Source: Chaetorhynchus papuensis
Lineage: Eukaryota > Chordata > Aves > Passeriformes > Rhipiduridae
Length of the DNA: 64,000 nucleotides
Direction: 5' to 3'
Assembly: GCA_013396525.1 (NCBI GenBank)
Contig: VWYX01001244.1
Span: forward strand, 62,001 to 126,000
Of this stretch, positions 1 to 12,800 are shown piece after piece. The notes beneath the pieces are model-generated. The model saw only the letters and a list, made by a program, of their open reading frames with translations. It did no database searches and was not told where the DNA came from. Within the stretch, counting starts at the first letter, position 1, and each line of letters starts with the position of its first letter. The position numbers and the translations under genes were made by a program.

Positions 1-1529
1 TTCCTCGTGCCTGGGGTCCTGGCTGGCACCGAGGCCCTGCTGTGGCCAGTGCCTGCACTGGGGACTGGGGTTTGGCTCCGTGCTGCTGCTGGGAGGACGC
101 TCAGCTCCCAGGTCCTGGCTGGCAACCTCACAGCTCTGCCTACAGACAGCACTGGTGAGCATCTCACCAACTGCTCCTGACACACATGCCCACCCCACTG
201 TTGTTGCATTTTTCCTCACGACAACCTTCCCTGGATGGTCCCTTCCCCGAAACAGCATGATTCTCTCAGGGAGACACGAGTTCACATCAACAAATCCTTC
301 CCGACACTGCCCTGAAGCACTTTCGCTATGATCAGCTATTCCGAGTGATGGGACACACTAGTTAGATCTCTCTGTGTGTTTATCAATCCCTTCTCAGCTA
401 TTTTCCTCTGTAAATCCGTCAAATCTTTTTCTTCAAGCTCTGTGGGAACAGTTAAGAGCTATCTCCTCAGAGGTGCCTGCCCTGCCACTTGGATTTCATC
501 CCGCTCCTGGAGAAGTTGGATGTCAGCAACGGCCGGCACGGTGCAGACACAGCAGCAGCGCTGCTGCCAGTGCCCTTGGAGCGACAGGAGCCGCATCAAA
601 GACCCTTAAAAATCCCTTATAAAATCCCTTGTCCCTGGGCAGGGGACTGGGAGGAGTCCCCTTAAACTGGGACAGAGAAGGAAGAAGGGGAAAAGCACGG
701 GGAAGAAGTCAAGTGAGTAAAAAGTCTGTAACACTCCAACACAGACACAAAATTTGCTCTGAGAGGAGCCAGGGCAGGAATCCAGCTGCTCCACAGGATC
801 CTACAGGATTTTAAGGACATGGGACTCAGAAGTGCATTGGACTCAAGGTATGTATTACACCTCCACACCCACACGTTACATATCCCCTACAGCCCTGCGA
901 GGAACACCACTGAAGCCACACGCTGCCACCCATAGATTCGGACCTGACAAATGTCCTTCTGTCCTTCCAGGGAACTTGAGCCTGAAAACCCACACATCTT
1001 CCCTTTAAACAGGGAGCATCAGCCAGTCTCTGTGCCTTACAGTGCTGCTCGTAAGCTCCGTGCAGGCAGTGATGTGCCAGCCTGGATGTGCCCAGCTGCT
1101 GTGCTGTGGAAGTGCCCTCTGCAGCTTACACACACTCTGATTGTGCAGATCTGGGTCAGCACCCTGACAAACATCCAAGGAGAAGGCTTCTTTCTCCTTT
1201 CACCCTCGTCATCAGCTGAGCTGGTTATCAGCCCCGTTCTGGTCAGGGAACGCAGCACAGAGCAGTGAGGGGACCTGAGGCCACTCTGCAGGACAGTGCC
1301 TGGTTTGGGAATCAAGCCCGTATCAACGAGCTCCAGGTGCTCCACACCACCAACCAGGTGACACCACGTACACGAGACTAAATTGTGAAGCTTTTGGGAA
1401 GATTCACCTGGTGGAGGGCTGACAAATCTGTAGGTATCACCAGTTACGTTTCCTCAATCGTCCTGCATTCCCAGTAGTGACGGACCAAAACTTAGGACAA
1501 TCCTTAGTCTCCCACTATTCCACCTATTC
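1..1529. other. single-copy sequence, no gene recognised
   Basis: This stretch has ordinary mixed composition with short overlapping open frames on both strands. None of their translations resembles a protein family I know, and none has convincing splice sites on both sides. I see no repeat longer than short homopolymer runs. Confidence 0.5.
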
Positions 1530-1937
1530 CAAACAAGAGCTATAAGGATGGTGAAGGGTCTAGAGGAATGGCAGAGGTCAGCTGGAATGTTCAGCTGGAG
1601 GAGACTGAGGGCAGAGCTCACCGAGGGCTGCAGCTCCTCCCGAGGGCAGCTCCAACCTCTGCTCAGGGACAGGACCCAGGGAGCGGCTGGAGCTGGGCCA
1701 GGGCAGGCTCAGGCTGGAGAGCAGGGGAAGGTTCTTCCCCCAGAGGGTGCTGGGCACTGCCCAGGCTCCCCAGGGAATGGGCACGGCCCCGAGGCTGCCA
1801 GAGCTCCAGGAGCGTTTGGACAGCGCTGCCAGGGATGCCCAGGGTGGGATTGTTGGGGTGTCTGGGCAGGGCCAGGAGCTGGGCTGGGTGATCCTGTGGG
1901 TCCCTTCCCACTGAGGATATTCCATGATCCTATTCCT
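1530..1937 (+). mobile_element. CR1 LINE fragment, 3' portion
   Basis: The segment follows the usual order of the avian CR1 3' region: a GTTCAGCTGGAGGAG-like block, a CTCAGGCTGGA block, a TTCTTCCCCCAGAGGGTGCTGGGC block, then GGTCCCTTCCCACTGAGG and a degraded octamer tail (ATTCCATGATCCTATTCC) near 1935. It is 5'-truncated, which is normal for CR1 because insertion starts from the 3' end. It carries no intact endonuclease or reverse transcriptase frame, so the open frames across it (up to 181 residues) are not genes. The high GC content matches CR1 subfamilies I associate with songbirds. The 5' boundary is approximate. Confidence 0.9.
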
Positions 1938-4404
1938 TGCTCGCTCACCAGCCAGAACAAGCACTCAGGGTTTGGGATCCTCCCCTTGGAGCCCTGCAGA
2001 GCAGGGCAGGAATCTCCCCGAGCCGCCCTTGGTGCTGGATTCCATCAAAGGCACTGGATGCGAGCAGAGAGACAAACAGGAGGTTATGGATAGGAAACCA
2101 ACAGAACATTTTACCATCCAAAAAAGGATTGAATAGTTTCTACTCCTGCTTCTGATGTCTCCTGTCAGAAGAGGCAGATGAGAACAGACCACGTGGCAGG
2201 AACAGCTTCACTAACACGACTCTGGTCACAAGCAACCAGACAGCTCCGTACCCGACACATCCACGAGGGGAAAAACCCTCCAAGAGCCACAGAGCACTTG
2301 CTATTCTTCTAGGACTGAATTTGTGTCTTTGTCCAAAAACAGTTGCCATCGACCACCAGCACTTTTACTGTTTGGTTTTGTAGGCTTTGTTGCCTCTCCC
2401 TAAATTACTCTCATGAAATCTTCCATCTATAAAAGCATTTCAGTTATTTCTTTTTCCATCTCCTCTGAATTCTTTTCCTGTTTTTGAGGACTTCAAGATA
2501 ATTTAGTGCTGAAACACTTTTTGGTAAGTTTGGGAGGGAAATGAAACTTCTACTTTTTTAAGGAAGAAAATAAAGGAATCTTTTTAAAGCTAATGTTTCA
2601 TTACAGCTTGTTACAAAACTGAACACTTTTTTTTTTTTTAAAGGAAAAAAAATCAACATGTAAACAGTAAAATGTACCTAACCAACAGCTTCTCTTTGCT
2701 AGTCCTTAACATTTGGCTTCATCACAACTGCTGCCACACAAAGCCAGGCTGCAGCTCTGGGATTTAGGCCATATAAATGGTAAAGCTTTGGTTTTAGAGG
2801 AATAGTACAACTGAAAGGAAAAAAAAAAAATCCCACAATCAACCTTTTTCCTCATTAAAGGACTGGCTCTAGAGAAGGAGCTGAGCTCAGACACTGTTTG
2901 GAGTCCAGCCACAGCATGTCACTAACACACACCACGTGCTCTGTGCACATGAGTGACCAGGGCTGATGTTTCCAGCCCAGAATTCCCCCAGAAGCTGGTC
3001 AGTGCCCACCAAGCCCAAAAGAGGCTTTCATCCCCGGGACTGTACAGCAGGGTCAGCTCCAGCCTCTCCTGGAAACCCCAAAACGCAACATTTGCTGGGG
3101 ATATCAGGACCTGATCCTAATGTGACCCCAAAGCAACACAGAGGAAGAGGTGACAGATTTTAGCAGGAGTTTGTCTTTCCTGATTCCCCAAGCACTGTGT
3201 GCTGGTGAATGAAATCTGTCACCATACGGAACAAGGCCATCTCCTCCCAGTGTAAATCCTGGAACTGCTGGTGGGAAGGGAGTTCAGTTCAGGGGCTGTA
3301 ACACTGTGCAACTCACAGCTCTCCAACCTTTGGAAAGCCTGACTCACAGAGATTTGTGAAGGACCTCAAGCTTCAGCCCCCTCCTCCTCCCCCTCTGGTA
3401 CAACTTCCTACACCAACCCTCTGGGACATTAAATCTTCCAGATGCCGTTTTTTCCTAGGCAGGGAGGATATGAATTCCATAACTCCTCAGCTGAGCTGCC
3501 ATCAGGAGCCATGAAATACGACAGGAAACCAAGAGCGTGGCCCGGCGAGCGCTCTGTGCGCAGCCACGGGAACCCAGCGCTGGACAAGCCATTGACAGCA
3601 GCACACGGAGCCTGGGGCACAGGGCCATGGGGTGGGTTAGGAGAGCTCTGACACCTGAGCAGCTCAGAGAGGGATGAAACCAGAGCAGGACAGAGCCAGA
3701 GCCTGGGCTGGGGCTGGCCATGCTCAGGAAAACTCGTGCTTAATGAGGAGTCACTCCTTACACGTCTGACTTCAGGGGTTGTGGGGGGACGGGGCTGCCA
3801 GAAGGGCTGGAGGAGGAAACCAAACCCTGAATTCAGGCACGTAACAGCTACAGGAGTAAATCCCTGCCTGTTTCCCACTTGAACTTGTGCCTCTCTGCCA
3901 GAACCAGGGTCAGGGGAGAACTGGTGATGGCACAGGAGTGACAGAGGCTGAAGCACCCCTGCCAGTGCAGATGTTTTCCCAGCAACTCACAGGTCACAAA
4001 GCCCAGCATGGATCACAACAGGAACAAAGTGCTTCCAAGGAAAACAATCTGGCTGTGGAACAGCCTTCCAGAGGAGACCAGCCTGGCAACCCACCCCCAA
4101 GGGCACACTGCAGAGCTTTCCTCCTCCTCCAAGCCATTCCATCATGAGCAAGAAGTTTACACAGGCATTCCTACCCCAAAGGACTGCATTTAGCCCCTTC
4201 TTTCATGTATCCAAAACAAATTAAAATAAAAATTTTAAAAAGAATAAAAACTAAAATAAAAAATAATTTTTAATGATCTAAAGCAGTATCACACTTTCCC
4301 CTTACCACAGTTTTCGCTCCCCTAAATAAGAGTCGAATAGATAAACCCCAGAAGGAATCAATATTTCTGTCAGACAATACACTGGAGCCTTGAGCAATCT
4401 GCCC
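1938..4404. other. single-copy sequence, no gene recognised
   Basis: Positions 2380-2830 are AT-rich with T and A homopolymers (2628-2640 and 2818-2831). Positions 3430-4150 are more GC-rich and hold open frames on both strands of up to 175 residues that I do not recognise. An A/T-rich low-complexity patch is listed separately at 4207-4273. Confidence 0.5.
4207..4273. repeat. A/T-rich low-complexity tract
   Basis: The tract is made almost only of A and T in AAAATAAAAA-like runs. It is not a clean microsatellite. It may be a decayed poly(A) or simple repeat. Confidence 0.7.
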
Positions 4405-4485
4405 TAATGGGTGACACTTCCCTGCCCATGGGTGATCTCAGAGGTTCCACCCCACCCAGACCACCCTGTGATTTCTGTGATCCTG
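4405..4485 (+). mobile_element. CR1 LINE, short 3'-terminal fragment
   Basis: The order of blocks matches the last part of avian CR1: CTTCCCTGCCCATGG, then GTGATCTCAGAGGTTCCA, then ACCCAGACCA and a tail CTGTGATTTCTGTGATCC. Only about 80 bp remain. The block order supports CR1 more strongly than any single match does. Confidence 0.75.
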
Positions 4486-6833
4486 GGACTTCTGCAGGTG
4501 ATCTAAAGCCCAAAGCTGGCCAGCACAGCACAACATTTCCCCTGCAGAGCTGGAAGCCAAGAGCAGGAGGAGGAGATACTTTGCAGGGGTTGCAGAGTTG
4601 ATACCACAAATGCATCCAACTGCTGTGGCCAATAAACTCCAGCTACCCAAGGCTTGGCTCTGCAGTTGGAATAATCAATAGCTGGGGAGCCCCTTTGTGC
4701 TCCTGTAGCAACCTGGGTCATGCCAAAGGGAAAAACCAGTGTGAGTATTCATGATGCACTGTAATTTATGATATATTAACCATGATAAACCATGATATAT
4801 TGTAAAACAACTGCTGTAAAACATCTAGAAAACCCTCAGGAACACAGACACACTCACCTCTTCCAAAGCAAGCTTCACCTGCACCAAGAATGCTTTGTAG
4901 CACTACAGCAATCCATAGAAAACACAAAGATTTCATTAAATAACCCATATCAGCAGCTCCTGGCTGCACGAGTAACAGGAATGTTTCTGTTGCCATAAAG
5001 TTCTCAGCACTACAACCAGTAAGGAGGAACAGCAGGCAAAGAGAGACACTGGTTGTTCACTGTACCACAGCCTTTAGCCCAATTTCTGCTGTTCAGCCAG
5101 TCTCAGCAGGATCACACTCAGCTCTTGAGTTTTTTGTCAACTACCAGAACAACCTCAGCACTTTAATGCAGTTTTTGAGAATTCAAGTCTAACATACAGG
5201 CATTAACTTATCTGGTCTCTCTTCAGCCAAGAAAACACCTCACCCACCCTCCACATTTTTACAGAAAACCAAGCTAACAGCCAACTTCAACGCAACAAAA
5301 AGAAAAGCTCAACACAGGTAAGCGAGCTCCCCAAGCCCCTTCTCCTCAGCCATGCTCCAACCACGAGCAGGTGAGCACCTTTCAGTACTAACAAGCTGCC
5401 AACCTTCAACGTTTCTCTAAAGAGAGGTTTGTCCAAAGAGTTTTATCCAAAGAAGTCCATCCAGCTAGCTCTTAACACACCCACTGCCCAATCCACCTGG
5501 GAAACACTACCACCTCCCTGGTGAGGCACCACTCTGCAGCCCTGCTGCCCACTACAGCATTTCTTCTACCACACTCTCCAAACTACAGGTAAAATTCGCT
5601 TACTCACGGTCAGGAGCAGACGGTGCCTTTCCTTCCCTCTCTTGCAGTCGCTCCCACCTGGGTCCTTTGCAGCAGGGGCAGCTCTGAAGCAGCAGCTCAT
5701 TCCAGCCAGTCCCTCAGCAGATTCCAGCAGAAGCCACCTCTCCCCACAGTGAGTTTTCCTCGTGGCACAGGGAACGCTTTCCTCATCCCTTAAGGAGACT
5801 CCACAGTCACTTGCCTGCTTCCCACTCACCCTGTTACACAGAAACTGAGAACAACACAGTTTACTTCTCAGTCATCACCACAGCTTGGCTTCTTTTCCTC
5901 TTCTCCAAACGGCACAGACACGAGGTGACACACCCCAGCTGCAGAATTATGGGATTTTTATCCCAATATATAAATTCTAAACTTGGATACGCCATACAAG
6001 CCACAAAGAGAAAATCCAAAGGTGACCTCAGGCTGGCAAACCAGAGCAGGACTGAGGGACTGAGCTTAAATACAGCTCCTGGACCAATGAGCAGAGGCTG
6101 TGGATGAGCCCAGGTGAGGCTGGTTAGGGCAATCAGACCCTATGGGTGCACCCAGGCCCTGCCAATTTGTACTTAATTCCTGCTGATAGAAAACACCTGA
6201 AGATCATCAGGGACCTTTTAGCTAGAGAAATTTCTTGATTTTTGTGAGGGGTTTAACTCTTGGAAGACTGGACTAAAAGGAATGGATCACTCCAAAAGCC
6301 ACATTAGCTCCTGGCTTCCCAAAGGCCAGGCTCCCAACCAGCCCCCACTGCTGCCCAGGAGCTCACACCTGGTACCAAGGCTGAGTTTAAACTGGATGAG
6401 CCCTCTGAGCTGGCACAGCTGCAGAGGATGGGACATAACTGTGCCCCTGAAATCACCTGACAGCTTGTCCTTAAAGCTGAAATGTCCTTTGATACTTTCC
6501 AGAGGCAAAATGGACCCAAACTGGGGCTGGCAAAAGCAGCTGACAAATGACACTTGTGTGAGACCCTCCCAGACCAAGGTGTGAGGTCAGAGGGGAGCCC
6601 AGCCCTGAGGACAAGGAGCACAAGAGGAGGGATTCATGTTCTTCACACGGTGACAGCTCTCCAAACCCACCCCCAAACCCCCAGCCTGGCTGGGACACCA
6701 TGGCCCATCTGGGCTGCAACCTCTGCTTTTGCACTTTGCTTTTCTCAGCTCTCAAGTTCAGGAGATGAGTTAAGCACTTAAATAAAACGAACTGCCTTTT
6801 TACAATAAGCTTTTTCTTTCTTCCATTCCTTTA
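4486..6833. other. single-copy sequence with scattered splice-like sites
   Basis: No recognised gene. On the plus strand 5265-5317 is flanked by a pyrimidine-rich acceptor and a CACAG/GTAAGC donor. On the minus strand there are donor-like GTGAGT sites at about 4857, 5610 and 5829. A CCAAT plus TTAAATA pair lies at 6066-6087. These could be chance matches or parts of a noncoding transcript. Confidence 0.35.
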
Positions 6834-6920
6834 TCATAGAATCACAGAATGGTTGGGTTGGAAGGGACCTTAAAAGACCATCCAGTTCCAACCCCTGCTC
6901 CCTGCAGGCAGCTCCCTGGC
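6834..6920 (-). mobile_element. CR1 LINE, short 3'-terminal fragment (reverse orientation)
   Basis: The segment begins with TCATAGAATCACAGAATGG, the reverse complement of the CR1 terminal octamer repeat. It continues with GTTGGAAGGGACCTTAAA and CCAGTTCCAACCCCTGC, the reverse complement of the classic avian CR1 end. It is truncated after about 87 bp. This is the best-preserved CR1 tail in the window. Confidence 0.95.
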
Positions 6921-9898
6921 ACTTTGTGCTTTTCCTTGCTTTCTCTTCCAAGTCCCCAGCAGCATCCTCCCCTCACCCTGCTGCCTGCTGTGGCAGCATT
7001 TCTGCCCCACAGAAGATAATAAATACATGAGGGCTGTCAAAGCCCCGTGGCTTTGGCTGGAAGAGGTGCTCCCCTGCGGGGTGAGATGACTTCCCCCGGG
7101 ATGGATGGCTCTGCCCTCGCTGACAGCTCTCCAACAGGGAGCAGTGGCTGTCCAGCCGCGAGGAGCAGGCAGCCAGCGTGGCCAAATGGCACCGAGGACT
7201 GATGGGGGCAGGCAGGGGACGGGAGCTGAGCCCTGCTCACAGCAGCCCTGCTCACAGCAGCCCTGCTCTGCTGCCTGGGGTGCTGCCAGGGACACAACAG
7301 GGATCTCCTTGCTGGCCCTGCCCGGGATTCCCCAAGCAGGGGGTGGCAGTGAGCAATGGGAAGCGAATATTCCTGCCCAAGTGTCAGCCTTAATCCTACC
7401 CAGGCCTGACACCTGGAAACAGCAGCTCTCAGTGCCTGAATGTCTCAGTGAATGGGAAATTCAGGAGACGTGGAGGAGGACAGGGAAGAATGGCTCTCTT
7501 TGCCCGTAGGCCCTTCACACCCCCAAAGCAGCAAAAGCTCTGGGCAAAAACCCATCCAGAGCTGCATGCTTGGCACAGATTTTGGGACAAGGGCTAGCAG
7601 GGAAGTGGCATTCACTTGGGAAATGGATTTCCCATGGGCCAAAAAACCATAAAGAAAAGGGCTGGCCTGTTTGCATTTCCCAAATCAGTGTCTGAGACAT
7701 CCAGGTAAGCTGAGGAGCAGCCACCTGATCTGCAGGTCATCACCCGGCCCCAGGAACCTGCCATGCTGCTGCTGTGGGTTTGGGTTATGCCAGCTGAATT
7801 ACCCTTGGATTCTTGGCTTCTTGAATTAAAGAAATACAAAGAGTAAAATGAGCCCTGAGACGCTGTGATGAGACTGAGCAGGATCACAGTGAGTCATCTG
7901 GAGCTTCTCCACCTCTGGAGCGGCCTCTTCAAGGACACTTAAGGGAATCGATTGCCCGGATCCCACTCAAACCCTCTCTCTATGTGGTTTGTGAAGCTTT
8001 AAGCCCCTTTCCCACTCCCACAGCCTCCATCCCTCACCTCTGAAGTCTCTCCAGTCCATTATTCTGGAGGCTGGTTCATGAACAATGTGTTCACTTTCCG
8101 TACTGCCTAATGAAGATGTTCCTGGCCCTCAACATTAGATGTGCTGCACACTTAATGGAAAAAAAGAGCTGTTCTTATCCTTGGTGGGTCAGATGAGTTT
8201 CTTGGCAGTGAGGGTGGTACAGTTATGTGGACAATCAAACAAGCCAGTGATTATTGACAATGCATTTTTGAGGAAATCATTGCTGTTTAAACTCTAATCA
8301 CAACAATACCTCATTTAAAAGCATAAAAGCTTTCACTCAGCAGGCCTACCTTTTTTTTTTTAATAGCTAGACAATTAAATAAATCTCCTGACACTTAACC
8401 ATCATTTACCCAACAGTCAGAAAATGGATTCAATGCCTTTGCATTAGTTAGATGACGATATTAAAGCAAAAATTGAACAAGTACAAGCAGGTGAAGGAAG
8501 ATCTGGGAGGAGTGTGTGCTGCACTCAAGCATAACAGGGTATCTTCTGCAGGGGACAAAGGGATTTTTTGTCTTTCCTTATTCAGACACCAAGATAGTTT
8601 TTAGCATTATTGTGTTGCAGAGATTTTAGTGTTCTTGAGGGAAAAAAAAAGGAGTTGTTCCCTCTTTTATAGGCTGGAAACTGAAGTACAGAACAATTTC
8701 AGTACAAATTCTGAAATTCTGTGTCTGGACCAGGAGTTGAGTGTGGATGTGGTGACTTGTTCAAAAAGTAACCTCTCTTCGCTTAACCCTCAACCAGTCT
8801 TTATTTTGTCAGCATTTCCACAAAACTGGTACCTGAAAACTTCTAAGTGTGGGTTAGAGCTCAACAAGCAAAATCATCTGGGTTCTCGTGCATTTTTGCT
8901 GCCTGATTTTACAACACAGCCCCCAGATCAGCACTGAAACAGCTGGGACTGACCCTGCACTGGCCTGAGCATCAGCTCCTGGCAGATCACAGACCTTTTA
9001 TTACCCCTGATCCCAGTGGTGCTCTTCATTCCCAGCTCTAGCACTTCTCCCTCGTGAGGTTCCTCGAGTGAAGAGCTTGTCCTTCTGATGCCACAATTCA
9101 GAAGCTGATGCTAAAGAACTCTAAATTTATTGCCTTCTGCCAGCTGTCAGCTGCCAGCAGCTGCAATGGGAGTGTCTTTCTCCTTTTCAGGTGGCAACAG
9201 CCAGGAGAGAAAACTCAATTCTTCCAAGCAGTGTTGGAGTTTGAGATGTATTATTCTATATTCATTACCCTAGGCTGAATTTCATGGGCTGCTTTATGAT
9301 GTGCTGTTCAGAAATAAAATATAACACGGAAAGGAAGGCCATTGATCCAGCCTCACTCCAGGCCCTAAATAACTGACAGCTTCAGAGACAGTTAATTGTT
9401 TCCTGACCTCTGCTTTCTCAATTTTTAAAGAGATCCCACAGATAAATTTTACAGAGATGGGTATTTGTTTTCACCTCCCTCACAGCCTTCGTTTTGGCAG
9501 AAAAATCTGGCTCCACAAAGGTGTTTATATGGGGTGGAAAGAGTTAAGGCCTCCTCTTCCACTCCTCCCTCTTGATTGTTTTAATTGGCTGTTTGATGAC
9601 CTGAGCACCTCTTTGATGGGCATCAAACGAGGCCGTGCAGGAGGGAGCAGAGCTGCCGGACCAGGGTCACTCTGCTTGGCACAGGGCCATCAATCAATGC
9701 CCTCAGGAGGGATCCAGCATGGACCAAGAGCCCTGCTGGACACGGAATAACCTCCCTGGCCACAACCCCGGCAGCTCCAGAGGGGTCACTGGCCCCGGGG
9801 CCGGCAAACTTCAAACCGGGAAAAGGCAACCGTGAGCAAACAGCAAAACCCCCAAAACCAACACAGTGAACCTGTCCTGGTGAACCCTCCGAAGCCAC
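6921..9898. other. single-copy sequence, no gene recognised
   Basis: Positions 6921-7750 are GC-moderate and include a 15-bp tandem repeat listed separately. Positions 8040-9450 are AT-rich and evenly low in CpG, with homeobox-like ATTA/TAAT cores. This texture is typical of conserved noncoding DNA, but conservation cannot be judged from one sequence. Confidence 0.4.
7231..7268. repeat. 15-bp tandem repeat, about 2.5 copies
   Basis: The unit CCCTGCTCACAGCAG occurs twice without a mismatch (7231-7245 and 7246-7260), followed by a partial third copy. Confidence 0.85.
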
Positions 9899-12800
9899 GG
9901 TGAGGGAGCTGAGAGAGGAGGGAGCCAGCGAGGAGGAGGAGCCCTTAGAGGACGAAGCAGCTCAGGTCTGCAGCAGTGGTGCCTCCAGTCCTGGGCACCC
10001 CCCCGGGCAGCCGTGGCACCACCCCACAGGGCACTGCAGTGACACCAACGTGCTCACCACAGCCCAGTGCATCAGGGCACACACCGAAGGTAACGCCAGC
10101 CACAGCTCCTTTCTGAGATCTGTGGGGCCTGTCATGGAGCTGTAGGAACATCTGGGCTACTGAAAGAGCAGAAAGCATAGAAAAGCAGCTAAAGGAAGGA
10201 GAAAAAGCGGAAATACCTTTTTTTTGGTGAGAATACTGGCTTACATTGGCCTCAACAGCTTAGAATATTACTGCTTCATGTGCTGCCTGGTGTGAGGGCT
10301 GCACTAGCAACGGCTTGTGTATCTTGGACAGACACACCAAACACCTCAAGCTGCTTGAGATCCGCTGCTTCTGAATGGGGCATAAAGGAGGGGTGATACT
10401 CCAGGAACTCTGCCAGAAGAAGCAGCTCTAAGGTGTCAGTCACTTCAGAAGCAGGATTTTCTGAAGAAACAGCTCCTGAATCGCATGAGCACATCCCAGC
10501 AGTGGGAGTAGACCCTGATGTCAAGTCCCCGTTTCCCTGTTGCTCTGGAGACCAGGCAAGAGCTTCCTAAACTCCCCAGGCCACTTGCCCGGGGCCGTGT
10601 GCTGGTTTCACACCCTCTGGCCTTGCCCCTGCCCTGGGCTGCACCTCCTCGTGTCGCTGCTCACGTCTCAGGGCCCTGCTGCAAATATTTGCACGGTCTG
10701 GGGGAGGAACAGAGTGCACTGGCCCCCGGGGGCAGGCGGCTCCGTATTTATCCTGGAACGGCAAACAACAGCGAGAGCAAAGAAGAGAAAAAGGCAGATA
10801 AGATAAAAGTGTGTTACCAGGTCTAACAACACAAAATCAACAGAGACCACGGCAAAAAAAAGTTATCTGCAAAGAGCAACAAATGCAGCAGCAAGGGATC
10901 CTGCTGGAGGAGGTGGCAGCACCCAGAGGACTGATGAGACAGAGCTCTTTGGCTCTTGGAATGCCCAGCCTCAAGTCATGGGGAAGTGACTCAAGACCAT
11001 TTACATAAAAAGATGTTTCTGTGGTCTTTGTCCTGCCCACACTATGAACCTGTAACTGCAACCAGCACCTTCCTAGCACAGAACTGAACCAAAGACTTCC
11101 CCACACGTTCTAATTCCAGAACAAGCCCCAGGCTGATGTGTGCCTGAAGAGTGGCGTGAAACGCTGCAGCAACTCATTCCCAGTGTGTCGTGGGACTGGA
11201 TACTTCTCCCAGAAGATAGATTCACCCAGCTGTGAGGGTTTAATGTCATTTAAGAAATATCCACATTTGCTGAAGTTTTAATTCATGCGTGCGGTTAATT
11301 TATAAAGTGAAACAAAGTGTACTTGTTAGACAAACTGCATAATGATGAATCCAGAGGGGAAAACCAGAAAGGAGGTGCTGGGAGAACCACATGTGAAAAC
11401 CATATGGAAGGGTGTTCCACCAGCTTGGAACCAGATGGAAGAAAATATTGTCCCTGGACACTGTACAGAGTCCTACTGATAACAGATGATAAATCATTCA
11501 CTGAGTGTAGGCAGGAGAGTGAACATCACCACAGACCGAGCTGTGCAGGGACAACAGGCCCACGAGCTGGGGGACATCAGATAAAAGGACAGCATGAAAA
11601 GCTCAGATGTCACCCCCTCGTGTGGATCTAATCGGAGCCATTATCAGCAGGGACAGCCTGAAGAGCTGCAGAAAGGAACAAAGGCAGAGCAGCAGGGGAG
11701 GAATGCACTGAGGGAAACCACAACACAGCCCAGGGTGCAGTAATGAGAGGCTGAACAGGGATACCAGAGAACTGTCTGCGTGCTCACCCCTGCGAAGAAG
11801 ACATGAACTTGGTCCTGTCCCCGAGCTCTAACTTTTCTGTGTGAGCTCTGATGAGTCATTTAAGGTCACCTGAAGTCAAGGGGCACCTTCCCATTCACCC
11901 CAAAGCACTGCTGCCTCCTCCACCACACTGCATTTCCCAAAAAGCCGAAATCCTTCCACACTCCTCTTCGACCTGAGGGTTCTCTGTGCCAACATCTCTC
12001 TTCTCAGGAAGCACAACTGCTCCTGACACAAGAGAATTCCAGGTCTGACGGGGTCACAAGACAGCACAATACACGAGTGGCACGCAGAAGTAGGTTAGAC
12101 AGAAGGTGGCTGTGCTTAACGATCAATAATTCATTTACAGCCATCAGTATCAAAAAGCACGATGCCTGCAGGAGTCCTGCCCGAGGTAACTGGCCTGGTA
12201 CGATGCCATGGAGCTGCAGATTTCAGACTGACAACCAGTTAAAGCTTCCCATCCAGCTGAACTCTGCAATGCTGTTCATGGTCCCAGAGGTCGTTCCCCA
12301 TCACGACTCCTCTGCTCTTGCCAGTCTTTTCATTTCTTTGGTCACGGGGAATTTTCCTACCAGAGCAGGAATGATAAATGATAATGATAAACATCACTAC
12401 TTCATAGCCCCACATTTATCTGTGTAAGCACCAAATGCCTTCTTGCCTTAGAAAAGGCCTGAAATCTCTCTTGCAAGTACAGTGCAATGTTTTTTTAGTG
12501 GAAGAAGCCTCTGTAACAGACCCCAGAGCAGGACGGGTCACTGTGCACACAGAGACACACACAGACAAGGAAGTTGACCAAAACACACGCACGCAGGACC
12601 ACCAAGGACGACCCTAAATTAGACCACCCAGTCACTTTGTTGGCCCTCTTTGGAGGAGCCAGAATCTCCGAGTACAAAACAGTGTCCGCACACGGGTTCC
12701 TTGGCCTGCGTTTTAGACCATCCCATATCTCCAGTGACTTCCTGCCACTGACCCTCACAATAAATCATTCTAGCCAGCCTCCCTCCCTCCTGGCAACATC

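Noticed and set aside
1548..2093. 181-codon plus-strand frame
   Set aside because: Most of it lies inside the CR1 fragment at 1.5-1.9 kb. The translated region is the element's non-coding 3' part.
4741..4805. AT-rich stretch with repeated CCATGATA and ATGATATATT words
   Set aside because: The repeats are short and irregular. There is no origin, terminal repeat or hairpin structure beyond AT richness.
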